A stretch of 28,176 nucleotides of DNA. It comes from Opitutales bacterium UBA5694 (GTDB lineage: Bacteria > Verrucomicrobiota > Verrucomicrobiia > Opitutales > Opitutaceae). The notes beneath the pieces are model-generated. The model saw only the letters and a program-made list of their open reading frames with translations. It had not been told where the DNA came from and ran no database searches. The stretch spans positions 1-28,176 of the forward strand of contig DIHO01000007.1 in assembly GCA_002420185.1 (NCBI GenBank). The letters are read 5' to 3'. The position numbers and the translations under genes are program-made. Positions 15,328 through 23,217 of the stretch are shown one piece after another. The stretch's first letter is position 1, and every line of letters begins with the position of its first letter.

Positions 15328-15458
15328 TTAGATTTTTCTTCAACATGAAGGGAGTGTAGAGCAGCTTCATCGATTTCGGTCTTCAAACTGAAGTCGGTCC
15401 CATTCAAGGGAACGCTATTAACCTTGTGTTACGATCAGGTTTTTAATCACCTCTACAC

Positions 15459-16322
15459 ATGTCTCTCACCATTAATGGATTCAAAGTTGGAAAGGACGCG
15501 ATTTTGCAGGAGGCGCAACGCTTAGCCGAGGAAGTAAATCAGCAATTTCCATGGTTGGATCCGATTGCCAGGAAACTCCAGGCCGAGGACATGGCTAAAG
15601 ATCGGATTATCGAGCACCGGCTTTTGTTCGAAGAGTCCCGAAAACAAATCCAGGAACTCACTAAAGATGAGGTTGAATCCGAGTTCAAACAGATCGCCAA
15701 ACAGCATGGGGGAGAAAAAGGTTTCCTAAAGAAATTCAGCATCAGCCAAAGTGATTTGCCCAATGTCAAGCTAGAGATCGCTGACGATGTCAGGTTTCAA
15801 CGTTTCATGGATGCTCTAAACCAGCAGGTGCCTTCTGTTCCTGACGAGGAAGTTGCCGCCATATTCCAGCACAACGAGCAGGCCTATCGAGCTGTTGATC
15901 AGTTCAAAGCATCTCACATTGTTTACCACACAAACAACGGACAGGATCGCAGTGAAGCTAAGAAAAAGGCTCAGGACGCTCTCATTCGATTACAATCAGG
16001 TGAGGCATTGGAGAAAATAGCCGACGAGGATTCCGACTGTCCCGGCCAAGGAGGAGATCTCGGTTGGTTCGCAGAAGGCTATATGGTTCAGGAGTTTGAA
16101 GATGTTTTAAACCAGCTCCAGATCGGGGCAACGAGCAAAGTTTTCGAGACGCCTTTTGGCTTTCACATCGCCAGACTGGATGACAAAAAAACGGGTGAAC
16201 TTCAGCCGTTAGAACTGGTAGGCCCAACGATTCGAAAGGAACTTGAAAAACAGAAACGAGACGCCTTTTTCCGAGAGACGGTTGCGGCATTAAAGGAATC
16301 TGCTGATATCCAGTATAATTAG
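15459..16322 (+). CDS. Parvulin-type peptidyl-prolyl cis-trans isomerase, cytoplasmic
   Basis: A 287-residue SurA/NifM-like foldase. The helical N-terminal part (1-145) resembles the chaperone region of SurA/PrsA-type proteins. The parvulin domain follows at about 150-245: FKASHIVYHTNNGQDRSEAK, DEDSDCPGQGGDLGWFAEG, MVQEFEDVLNQLQIGATSKV, ETPFGFHIARLDD. Unlike SurA or PrsA it has no signal peptide or lipobox, so it should act in the cytoplasm, catalysing proline isomerisation in a client protein. The client is not evident from the neighbours. It ends with TAG, and is convergent with kdsA 51 bases away. Confidence 0.85.
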   Translation: MSLTINGFKVGKDAILQEAQRLAEEVNQQFPWLDPIARKLQAEDMAKDRIIEHRLLFEESRKQIQELTKDEVESEFKQIAKQHGGEKGFLKKFSISQSDLPNVKLEIADDVRFQRFMDALNQQVPSVPDEEVAAIFQHNEQAYRAVDQFKASHIVYHTNNGQDRSEAKKKAQDALIRLQSGEALEKIADEDSDCPGQGGDLGWFAEGYMVQEFEDVLNQLQIGATSKVFETPFGFHIARLDDKKTGELQPLELVGPTIRKELEKQKRDAFFRETVAALKESADIQYN

Positions 16323-16329
16323 CTGAGCT

Positions 16330-16346
16330 AAGGGGACGCTTCCCTT
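16330..16346. terminator. Short hairpin between convergent parvulin and kdsA genes
   Basis: AAGGG (16330-16334) pairs with CCCTT (16342-16346) around a 7-base loop in the 51-base convergent gap. The stem is short and there is no clean T-run, so a bidirectional terminator role is only suggested by position. Confidence 0.25.
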
Positions 16347-16373
16347 GATTGCATCTACCTATTTTTGCCGTAA

Positions 16374-17216
16374 CTAAGCGATCTCGACTGAATCCTGACT
16401 CTTTACGAGATCGTCTAGCTGTTTGAGTTGTTGTAGAAAAGACTCCACCTTATCGAGCGGCAACGCACAAGGTCCGTCACATTTAGCACTAACAGGATTC
16501 GGATGGGTCTCTAAAAATAGACCTGCTATACCAATCGCTAATCCAGCTTTAGCCAATTCGAACCCCTGATTCCTTCGCCCACCTGCGGATTCAGACTGTC
16601 CACCGGGAAATTGCAATGAGTGGGTGACGTCAAAAATAATTGGATACTCAAAATTTTTCATAACTCCAATACCCAGCATATCCACAACCAGATTATTGTA
16701 CCCGAAGCTACTGCCACGTTCACACAACATTATTTTTTCATTTCCCGCTTCCTCTATCTTGCGAGCGATGTGCCCCATCTCTCGAGGCGAAAGAAACTGC
16801 CCTTTCTTTACATTAATGATCGCGCCCGTCTTCGCCATAGCCAACACCAGATCGGTCTGCCTACACAGAAACGCAGGAAGTTGTATGATGTCGCATACGT
16901 CCGCAACGGGTTGCGCCTGATGGGACTCATGTACATCTGTAATTATAGGCACACCAATTTCCTCTTTTAAATCCGCCAGTATTTCCAGCCCCTTGTCTAG
17001 TCCGGGACCCCGATAACTATTGATTGAGGATCGATTCGCCTTGTCAAAAGACGCCTTGAAAACGTACGGAATTCCCAGATTCGAGGTAACTCTTTTTAGT
17101 TCCGAAGCAATTTCGAAGGCCAAATCCCTTGACTCCAAAACGTTCATTCCAGCCAAAAGCACAAACGGACTTCCATTACCACAAGGAATTCCGGCAATAT
17201 CAATCGTCTTGTTCAT
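16374..17216 (-). CDS. kdsA: 3-deoxy-8-phosphooctulonate synthase (KDO-8-phosphate synthase)
   Basis: A 280-residue enzyme that condenses arabinose 5-phosphate with phosphoenolpyruvate to KDO 8-phosphate for LPS inner core. Strong signature blocks: LLAGMNVLESRDLA (20-33), YVFKASFDKANRSSINSYRG, ITDVHESHQAQPVADVCD, QLPAFLCRQTDLV, FDVTHSLQFPGG, and LETHPNPVSAKCDGP. Asn25 replaces the metal-binding cysteine of metallo-KdsA, so this is the metal-independent type, as in E. coli. AGAAGG stands five bases before the ATG, a good ribosome binding site. Its presence implies an LPS-bearing outer membrane. It ends with TAG and diverges from orn. Confidence 0.96.
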   Translation of the reverse strand: MNKTIDIAGIPCGNGSPFVLLAGMNVLESRDLAFEIASELKRVTSNLGIPYVFKASFDKANRSSINSYRGPGLDKGLEILADLKEEIGVPIITDVHESHQAQPVADVCDIIQLPAFLCRQTDLVLAMAKTGAIINVKKGQFLSPREMGHIARKIEEAGNEKIMLCERGSSFGYNNLVVDMLGIGVMKNFEYPIIFDVTHSLQFPGGQSESAGGRRNQGFELAKAGLAIGIAGLFLETHPNPVSAKCDGPCALPLDKVESFLQQLKQLDDLVKSQDSVEIA

Positions 17217-17421
17217 TCACCCTTCTTTCACCTAGTAAGACTTCGTGCAAAATAAAAATTCCTCAGTTACCAGCACATTTAAGGCCGGGAGAAATACCCT
17301 CCATTTTTGTTGCTGTTATTTCTGTGATTTCTCTGCTTGAATACCTCTTGAATGATGGACTTCCCAATCACAATATTCGGTATCCCCCGGAACGGGACAG
17401 AACTTAAGAAAGTAAATCCCT

Positions 17422-18039
17422 ATGTCTAAACGCCGATTTTACTGGATAGATCTGGAAATGACAGGGCTGGATCCGGTTAACGACCGAATCCTTGAAGCTG
17501 CAGTCATTGTGACGAACAAGCGACTCGAGCCTATATTCGAATGGGAAACCCCCATTTTTCAGAAAGCTGAGGTACTAGGAAAAATGAACGACTGGTGCAA
17601 GCATCATCATGCGCTTAGCGGACTGATTGATCGTGTTCCGAACGGGATCACGGAGGCAGCACTCGACGAAAGGCTGTGTGAAATCGCGCAAGTGCATTTC
17701 AAGAAAAAGAACCCTGTTGTTATCTGTGGAAATTCGATTTCCCAAGACCGCAAATTTATTGACGCTTATCTCCCGCTTTTTGCTTCGAGACTTCACTATC
17801 GAATGCTCGATGTTTCCAGTTTCAAAATCGTATTCCGAGAAATGCTGGGAAGGGAGTTCAAGAAAAATAATACGCATCGGGCACTAGACGACATCCGTGA
17901 GTCAATCGCCGAGCTCAAATATTACATGAATTCCATCAACCCATCAGACTTGGCATTGATCAACAACGAAACCGAAGGACTCGTCACGGATTCGACGGGG
18001 GATTCTGCCTCCGCCTCGGGCAAAGCAAGTGCTTTGTAA
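17422..18039 (+). CDS. orn: Oligoribonuclease
   Basis: A 205-residue 3'-5' exoribonuclease of the DEDDh family that degrades di- and short oligoribonucleotides (including pGpG). Motifs: WIDLEMTGLD with catalytic Asp10 and Glu12, GNSISQDRKFIDAYLP with the third acid, and the His/Asp set NTHRALDDIRESIAELKYY. The conserved fold ends near residue 175 (E. coli Orn is 181). The remaining 30 residues are a Ser/Ala/Asp-rich tail, GDSASASGKASAL at the end, that lies antisense to a TPR-like frame on the minus strand. The tail may therefore be an overlap artefact rather than selected protein sequence. Confidence 0.93.
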   Translation: MSKRRFYWIDLEMTGLDPVNDRILEAAVIVTNKRLEPIFEWETPIFQKAEVLGKMNDWCKHHHALSGLIDRVPNGITEAALDERLCEIAQVHFKKKNPVVICGNSISQDRKFIDAYLPLFASRLHYRMLDVSSFKIVFREMLGREFKKNNTHRALDDIRESIAELKYYMNSINPSDLALINNETEGLVTDSTGDSASASGKASAL

Positions 18040-18236
18040 AGCCACTCCATCGCTTCTTCGTATCGTTCCTAGTTAATCAGGGACCAAACAAGCAACTTGT
18101 AACTATCCACCTCCTGCGGATCTTTTTGGTTCGCTTCGATCAAATCGTTTAAAGTACTTCCGAAATTCCGAACAAACAGCTCTCTAGCTGAGATCTTTAC
18201 GAACCGCCGCTTCCAGCTTCCCAATCGACTCACTTG
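17922..18236 (-). pseudogene. TPR-like protein fragment with one in-frame TAG, overlapping orn and glmM ends
   Basis: Read leftward in a frame different from glmM, the 144-base gap between orn and glmM encodes a sequence that fits tetratricopeptide repeats: TLNDLIEANQKDPQEVDSY, then KLLVWSLIN, a TAG at 18069-18071, then ERYEEAMEWLYKALALP. The TAG falls at the variable helix-turn position where TPRs usually have Gln, Leu or Lys before the (G/E)-x-Tyr. The frame opens with a GTG at 18231-18233 inside the glmM 3' end and runs to a TAA at 17922-17924 inside the orn tail. It could be a decayed gene, the broken end of a longer TPR gene, or a real gene read through an amber codon. Confidence 0.4.
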
Positions 18237-19530
18237 CTATGTCAATCGTTTTGGCTTCGACAAGCAATCTTATCTTTGGCTCCGTTCCTGAATACCTAAC
18301 TAATAATCTCCCGCCATCTCCGAACAACTTCTCAAGATCCTGCATAGTTGCTCGGATATTCGGACAATCGTCTAGGCACTTCTTTGAAGCTACTGCGATC
18401 GCTCTCGTTTCTTGCGGGAAAGCCCCATAAAAAGAGGTCAGATCCGCCAGCGAATCGCCCCTCTCCACTACTGTCTTAGCTACGCATAACGCTGAAAACA
18501 AGCCATCACCTTTCATCGAAAAATCCCCAATCACAACGTGCCCGGACTCCTCTCCCCCCAAGGAAAATCCTTTCGCGATCATCAATCGGGAAACAAATTT
18601 GTCCCCAATGTTCACTCTCTAAACCGAAATCCCATAATCCGACAAAGCAGAATCCAACCCTAGATTGCTTTGCAGCGTGGTAACCAGCGTATCATCCCTC
18701 AGCTGCCTCAACTCTTTAAGATGAATGGCTAACAGTCCTAGGACAGCTTCACCCGACAATTTCGCTCCCCGGTGATCAAACGCCGCCATCCGGTCTCCAT
18801 CGCCGTCAAAGGAAAATCCCATATCATACTGATTGACAGTATACATTTCAGCCATTGCCTGCGGACACTCACTACCAACTCCTTCATTTATATTTGATCC
18901 GTTTGGACTGAATCCCACCGTATCCACTTCAGCTCCGAGAGACTCAAAGACTCCGGTAGCGATCTAGCTCAAAGCCCCATTCGCACAGTCAAGGGCAATT
19001 CTCTTTCCAGAGAGAAGCCCCGGGTCGAATGCACCCCTCACCCGAGATACGTACCAATCCGTCTTTCTAGTAAAACTATCTTCAATCGCAGGAAAATCAG
19101 TTTCTTTAGGGGTCGCCACCTCACCCACGCTACGGTCGAGAACCAACTCAAACGACTCCGAAGGCTTCGTTCCGTTGGATTGGAAAAACTTGATCCCATT
19201 ATCCTTGCTCGGATTGTGGGAACCGGTAACCGCACAGCCGGCTACGGCGTTTCCAAGCTCCACCACCTTAGCGATTCCAGGAGTCGGTGCTACACCAATA
19301 GACTCAATGGCACCCCCTTCCGAACGGAATCCAGCTCCCAATGCTGCTATTAATTTCAGACCCGACGCTCGGGTGTCCCTACCTACAACCATGAGCGGAT
19401 CCTCAATTTCATGCTGCTGTTTCAGCAGCCGTGCCATGGCTGTGCCCGCTCTAAAGGCAATGCCATCATTGAGGCTTGGGCCGCCGTACTCGCCGCGAAT
19501 CCCATCCGTTCCAAAGTATTTAAGAGCCAT
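18184..19530 (-). pseudogene. glmM: Phosphoglucosamine mutase frame interrupted by two in-frame TAG codons
   Basis: One continuous frame of 448 codons (normal GlmM is about 445) with internal TAGs at 18964-18966 (codon 189) and 18619-18621 (codon 304), then its natural stop, also TAG, at 18184. GlmM converts glucosamine 6-phosphate to glucosamine 1-phosphate for UDP-GlcNAc, hence peptidoglycan and LPS. All four catalytic motifs survive: phosphoserine loop VTGSHNPSKDNGIKFF, metal site SFDGDGDRMAAF, sugar loop LGGEESGHVVIGD, and phosphate loop VRYSGTEPKIRL. No frameshift, TAA or TGA is present. The first TAG sits where homologues have His, Lys or Arg before IAP, the second at a variable residue before the VGDRY-like block. 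The start overlaps the trpD stop by one base (TAATG). It is either a very recent pseudogene, expressed by amber readthrough, or a data artefact. Confidence 0.9.
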
Positions 19531-20579
19531 TATGATTTGTAGAACTCCTGTGCCTGTCCGATTTTCTTTCGGACGCTGCCACCTATCAACAGGTCCCGGG
19601 CTTCCTCCACTCCTTCCGCAATACTCGCGTAACGCCCCGTTACGAAAAAAGCCGCAGCAGCATTAACGACGACTGAATTCTCCAAGGCTAAAGGGGCCTT
19701 GCCCTCCATCAGTCGATCCAATAGCTGCATATTCTCTTCGACATCGCCGCCTTCGAGATCTTCTAGCGGACCAGATTCAATCCCCATCTCGCTCGGAGCC
19801 CAGCAAACATCGATACCTCCTAGAGATCCAAAGCCTCGGGCTATATTTGTCCCCGCTGCGCTGAACTCATCCATTCCACCTCTCTCCCCCAAATCACAAT
19901 GCACTATCAGACCGGCTTTGAGACCGAGAGAGTCTTGGGCGTTTGCCATCATATCGACAACAACGCTACTGAATACTCCCAGCAGTTGGTAGGCCGGTTT
20001 CGCTGGGTTGATCAATGGCCCCAGTATATTGAATACAGTGTGCTGCCCTTTTGCCGCCAATGCTTGTCGCACTGGCACAATTTCCTTGAAAGCTGGATGA
20101 AAAGCGGGAGCAAACATGAAGCAGAATCCCAACTCCTCCATCGATCGCTGCAAGTTAGCGTCATCGGAGGCGATATCAAACCCTAGGGCCTCTAGAAGGT
20201 TTGAACTTCCGCACTTTGATGTAATCGATCGATTTCCGTGCTTGAGAACAGGAATCCCGGCTGCCGCTAAGATAAACGTTACGGTGGTGCTAATGTTGAA
20301 TGTATGCTGCTTATCCCCCCCAGTTCCGCAAACATCGATCGCCCGGGAGCTCCATTCGTCCAGTCCAGGATTTCGAGCAAGCTCCCTGTATCGTCTCGCA
20401 AGTCCCGCAACTTCTTGAAAAGTTTCTCCCTTACGAGCTAATTTTGTAAGAAAATCCGCTTTCTCGACTGGGTCCTCCTCCTCTGACGCTAAAAGATCAG
20501 CTACAACTGATGCCTGATACTCAGTCAGACTGGAACCCTCTGAAACGATGGCTGAAAACTCCGTAAGCTTCATATTCAT
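19530..20579 (-). CDS. trpD: Anthranilate phosphoribosyltransferase
   Basis: A 349-residue enzyme that joins anthranilate to PRPP in tryptophan synthesis. Motifs: DVCGTGGDKQHTFNISTTV (82-100) for PRPP, VLKHGNRSITSKCGSSNLLE (111-130) for anthranilate and catalysis, and NILGPLINPAKP. Length is typical (about 340). AAGGA stands eight bases before the first ATG (20577-20579); a second ATG is two codons later. The stop overlaps the glmM start by one base, so the two genes form a coupled unit, although their pathways differ. No other trp genes are in the window. Confidence 0.95.
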   Translation of the reverse strand: MNMKLTEFSAIVSEGSSLTEYQASVVADLLASEEEDPVEKADFLTKLARKGETFQEVAGLARRYRELARNPGLDEWSSRAIDVCGTGGDKQHTFNISTTVTFILAAAGIPVLKHGNRSITSKCGSSNLLEALGFDIASDDANLQRSMEELGFCFMFAPAFHPAFKEIVPVRQALAAKGQHTVFNILGPLINPAKPAYQLLGVFSSVVVDMMANAQDSLGLKAGLIVHCDLGERGGMDEFSAAGTNIARGFGSLGGIDVCWAPSEMGIESGPLEDLEGGDVEENMQLLDRLMEGKAPLALENSVVVNAAAAFFVTGRYASIAEGVEEARDLLIGGSVRKKIGQAQEFYKS

Positions 20580-20733
20580 AAAGAATTATCCTTCCCTATC
20601 GCAAAAACAATTATAATCGCTCTTAATCTAAATAGCCTTGTCCAAGCGGCTTAGGTCTATTCAGTTCGCTACACTCTCAATGTAGAATATGTTTTCCATC
20701 GAGTTGAATTACGGTTCGATACCAAACAATTAC

Positions 20734-20762
20734 TTGACGGCCCACATAGCGACAGTTATCAA
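20734..20762 (+). promoter_or_regulatory. Sigma-70-like promoter for rpmF-plsX-fabH
   Basis: TTGACG (20734-20739), a 17-base spacer, then TATCAA (20757-20762), matching the consensus at five and four of six positions. The implied start near 20769 gives a leader of about 45 bases to rpmF. The rest of the 234-base gap to trpD shows nothing else. Confidence 0.5.
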
Positions 20763-20813
20763 CCGCTCCTTCTCTAAAACAACGCTCTAATCTACGCACA
20801 GAATTTATTACAA

Positions 20814-20993
20814 ATGGCCAACCCAAAACGCAAGCAGTCCAAACGCCGTAGTCGTCTCCGCCGTGGAGCCAATCGCTTCGAGGAGCCACAGCTCGCGAAA
20901 GATCCAGTTGACGGTTCTGCGTTTCGTCCGCATCGCGTGAATCCAAACAACGGAATGTACCGCGGTCGCCAAGTGACCGATGTTTCCGTATGA
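20814..20993 (+). CDS. rpmF: 50S ribosomal protein L32, cysteine-free form
   Basis: A 59-residue basic protein. The N-terminus MANPKRKQSKRRSRLRRGAN matches the L32 opening (PKRKxSKxR...RR), and the end RPHRVNPNNGMYRGRQV matches the usual PHRVCPSCGYYKGREV. The four zinc-binding cysteines are replaced: the first pair (CPxCG) reads DPVDG and the second reads NPNNG, so this is a zinc-free variant. The conserved order rpmF-plsX-fabH supports the call. The DUF177 gene that often precedes rpmF is absent; instead there is a promoter. The plsX start follows 57 bases later. No clear ribosome binding site is visible. Confidence 0.9.
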   Translation: MANPKRKQSKRRSRLRRGANRFEEPQLAKDPVDGSAFRPHRVNPNNGMYRGRQVTDVSV

Positions 20994-21050
20994 CTTCCTA
21001 GATGTGACGCGGAGCTCTCACGCCCAAGCTATCCGGATGTCCATGCAATA

Positions 21051-22103
21051 ATGGAGATTCAGGCTAAAGCCTGCATCGCTGTCGATGCTATGGGTGCGGA
21101 TAAAGGCCCTTCCGAGATAGTGGCTGCCATTAGGCTCGCCTTCGACGCTTTCCCAGATCTCTCTCCTCTCCTTCTCGTGGGCCAGGAGACAGTGCTCAAC
21201 CCCATTTTAGAGGGAGCGGGACTAGCTTCTCACCCGAAGCTTCGCGTCGTCCATGCTTCTCAAATTGTCGATATGGACGACAAGCCTCTCCAAGCGATGA
21301 AGCAGAAGCGTGACTCAAGTATGGCCCGATCCATAGAACTTGTCAAGGACGGGGAGGCTGCAGTCGTCGTCAGCTGTGGCAATACCGGCACCTTGATGGC
21401 TAGCGGAACGATTCGACTGAGAACAATGGCTGGCGTAGAACGCCCCGCCCTCGCGACAGTCATGCCGCGCCAAAACGGTCACTTCGTCTTGATAGACGCC
21501 GGTGCCAACCCGCTAGCAAAAGCTGAGCATTTGGTCCACAACGCCGTGCTGGGAAGTGACTACTGCAAGCACGTGCTCGGCAATCAGAGTCCAAGGGTAG
21601 GTCTCATGACAATTGGTACCGAGGAAGGCAAAGGGAATGAAACCACCAATGCTGCAAACGAGCTTCTTAAAAAAATTTCTGGAATCATCAATTACCACGG
21701 CCCTGTTGAAGGGTTCCAGCTGTTTGAGGACGTGGTTGATGTTGTGGTCTGCGACGGCTTCACAGGGAACGTTATCCTAAAAACCTGCGAGTCCCTTTTC
21801 AAATGCCTTTTCAAGGACTTCCTCGGGGGCGAGATAAAGCGAAATCCGCTACGCCAATTTGGGTATCTGTGTTCTAAAGGAGCATACGATGCTATTAGAA
21901 CGCAATTGAATCCAGACCGCTATGGTGGAGCGCCACTTCTTGGATTAAAAGGGAATATTCTGAAAGCCCACGGATCCAGCAACCGCGAGGCTGTCATGAA
22001 TGCGATTCGTATCGCTAACGAAATTATTAGCAAAGACTTAAACTCCCAGATCACTGGGGACATCGAAAAAGCTAACCGCTTTATTTTTCCCGAAATAAAC
22101 TGA
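21051..22103 (+). CDS. plsX: Phosphate acyltransferase PlsX
   Basis: A 350-residue enzyme that converts acyl-ACP to acyl-phosphate, the donor for PlsY in phosphatidic acid synthesis. Signature blocks: IAVDAMGADKGPSEIV (9-24), VVSCGNTGTLMASG (about 106-119), DAGANPLAKAEHLVHNAVLG, GTEEGKGNE, VVCDGFTGNVILKTCES, and GAPLLGLKGNILKAHGSSN. Length matches the family. It sits between rpmF and fabH in the order common to many bacteria, so lipid initiation and ribosome growth are probably co-expressed. Confidence 0.96.
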   Translation: MEIQAKACIAVDAMGADKGPSEIVAAIRLAFDAFPDLSPLLLVGQETVLNPILEGAGLASHPKLRVVHASQIVDMDDKPLQAMKQKRDSSMARSIELVKDGEAAVVVSCGNTGTLMASGTIRLRTMAGVERPALATVMPRQNGHFVLIDAGANPLAKAEHLVHNAVLGSDYCKHVLGNQSPRVGLMTIGTEEGKGNETTNAANELLKKISGIINYHGPVEGFQLFEDVVDVVVCDGFTGNVILKTCESLFKCLFKDFLGGEIKRNPLRQFGYLCSKGAYDAIRTQLNPDRYGGAPLLGLKGNILKAHGSSNREAVMNAIRIANEIISKDLNSQITGDIEKANRFIFPEIN

Positions 22104-22160
22104 GCCATCGCTCATTTGCGAGTTGCCTCGTCGACAAGTCTTGCCATTCAGTCTCAACGC

Positions 22161-23159
22161 ATGAGCACTCTGCCAATGTCAGTTGTAATAAAGGGAACTG
22201 GTTCCTATACCCCTGCAACCATAAAGACAAACGACGACTTGGCAGAATTCGTAGATACTTCTGAGGAATGGATCTTTACGCGAACCGGTATCAAGGAGCG
22301 TCGTTTCGCGACTGAAGGAGAGAATACCTCCCACATGGGGACTGAAGCGTCCCGCCGGGCACTTGCTGATGCTGGAATCCTAGCAAGCGACGTGGATTTA
22401 GTGATCGTCGCTACGATTACCCCCGATATGCCATTCCCCTCTACAGCCTGTCTTATTCAAACCCAGCTGGGTGTTAGCAATGCGGTTTGCATGGACATTG
22501 AAGCGGCGTGCTCAGGTTTCCTCTACATAATGGAAGTCGCGGCTTCCCTGATCAAAACAGGTCGATACCAAAACGCCCTAATTGTCGGAACTGAAAAGCT
22601 GTCCAGCATATTAGATTGGGAAGACAGAACCACTTGCGTTCTCTTTGGCGATGGAGCGGGAGCAGCCGTCCTAGGCCCTTCTGAAAGTCCCCAGACCGGT
22701 TTGCTAGACTTCAAACTCGGAGCCGACGGAGCAAACGGTGAGGTGCTTTTCATGCCTGGAGGAGGTTCTGCCCACCCCGCAACAGGAGCGTCAGTCGACA
22801 ACCGACTGCACTTCCTGAAAATGCGTGGCAAAGAGGTATTTAAACTGGCGGTCAAGGTAATGGAACAGGCGGCTAAGGAAATTCTTGAACAAAATGGCCT
22901 TAATTCGGACCAATTAGCGTGCGTCATTCCACACCAAGCCAATTTGAGAATCATAGAATTGCTTTCTTCCCGACTGAAGATTCCGATGGACCGCTTCTAC
23001 CTCAATCTCGAAAAGTACGGTAACACTTCTGCGGCTTCGATCCCGATTGCGCTAGACGAGGCATTTCGGGAAGGTCGGATAAACTCGGGCGATCTCGTCC
23101 TCCTTGTCGCTTTCGGAGCCGGTCTGACCTGGGGAGCCACCTTGGTTCGCTGCCCATGA
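22161..23159 (+). CDS. fabH: 3-oxoacyl-ACP synthase III (FabH)
   Basis: A 332-residue KAS III that starts fatty acid synthesis by condensing acetyl-CoA (or another short acyl-CoA) with malonyl-ACP. Catalytic triad visible: Cys117 in DIEAACSGFLY, His258 in IPHQANLRI, and Asn288 in YGNTSAAS. CoA-binding residues lie in EEWIFTRTGIKERRF. The start used is ATG 22161; ATG 22176 is also possible and gives the more usual short N-terminus, and an upstream TTG at 22116 is unlikely. It follows plsX by 57 bases and closes the rpmF-plsX-fabH cluster. Straight or branched primer preference cannot be read from sequence. Confidence 0.95.
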   Translation: MSTLPMSVVIKGTGSYTPATIKTNDDLAEFVDTSEEWIFTRTGIKERRFATEGENTSHMGTEASRRALADAGILASDVDLVIVATITPDMPFPSTACLIQTQLGVSNAVCMDIEAACSGFLYIMEVAASLIKTGRYQNALIVGTEKLSSILDWEDRTTCVLFGDGAGAAVLGPSESPQTGLLDFKLGADGANGEVLFMPGGGSAHPATGASVDNRLHFLKMRGKEVFKLAVKVMEQAAKEILEQNGLNSDQLACVIPHQANLRIIELLSSRLKIPMDRFYLNLEKYGNTSAASIPIALDEAFREGRINSGDLVLLVAFGAGLTWGATLVRCP

Positions 23160-23217
23160 ATACACTCAGAAACTTTAGCTTGATCCCCACTAATAGACTC
23201 GATTCCATTCTCGTGCT

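Larger units (their letters stand above)
15042..15458. other. Intergenic region between argA and the parvulin gene
   Basis: 417 bases with no recognised gene. It holds a strong hairpin at 15063-15091 just after argA, a possible 28-codon reading frame at 15241-15327 behind a good GGAGG, and a small palindrome CTTCA-AAC-TGAAG about 75 bases before the next start. No tRNA-like or riboswitch structure is recognised. Confidence 0.6.

Noticed and set aside
18184..18927. Separate short genes for the 102- and 143-codon pieces of glmM
   Set aside because: Both are in the same frame as the first piece and together give one normal-length GlmM, so they are parts of one interrupted gene.
18184..19530. 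Reassignment of TAG to an amino acid in the whole genome, to explain the glmM ambers
   Set aside because: Several clear genes in the window end at TAG exactly where their family ends (kdsA, polB, the parvulin gene, the FAD-MnmM fusion, the BamD-like and LptE-like genes), so TAG works as a normal stop.
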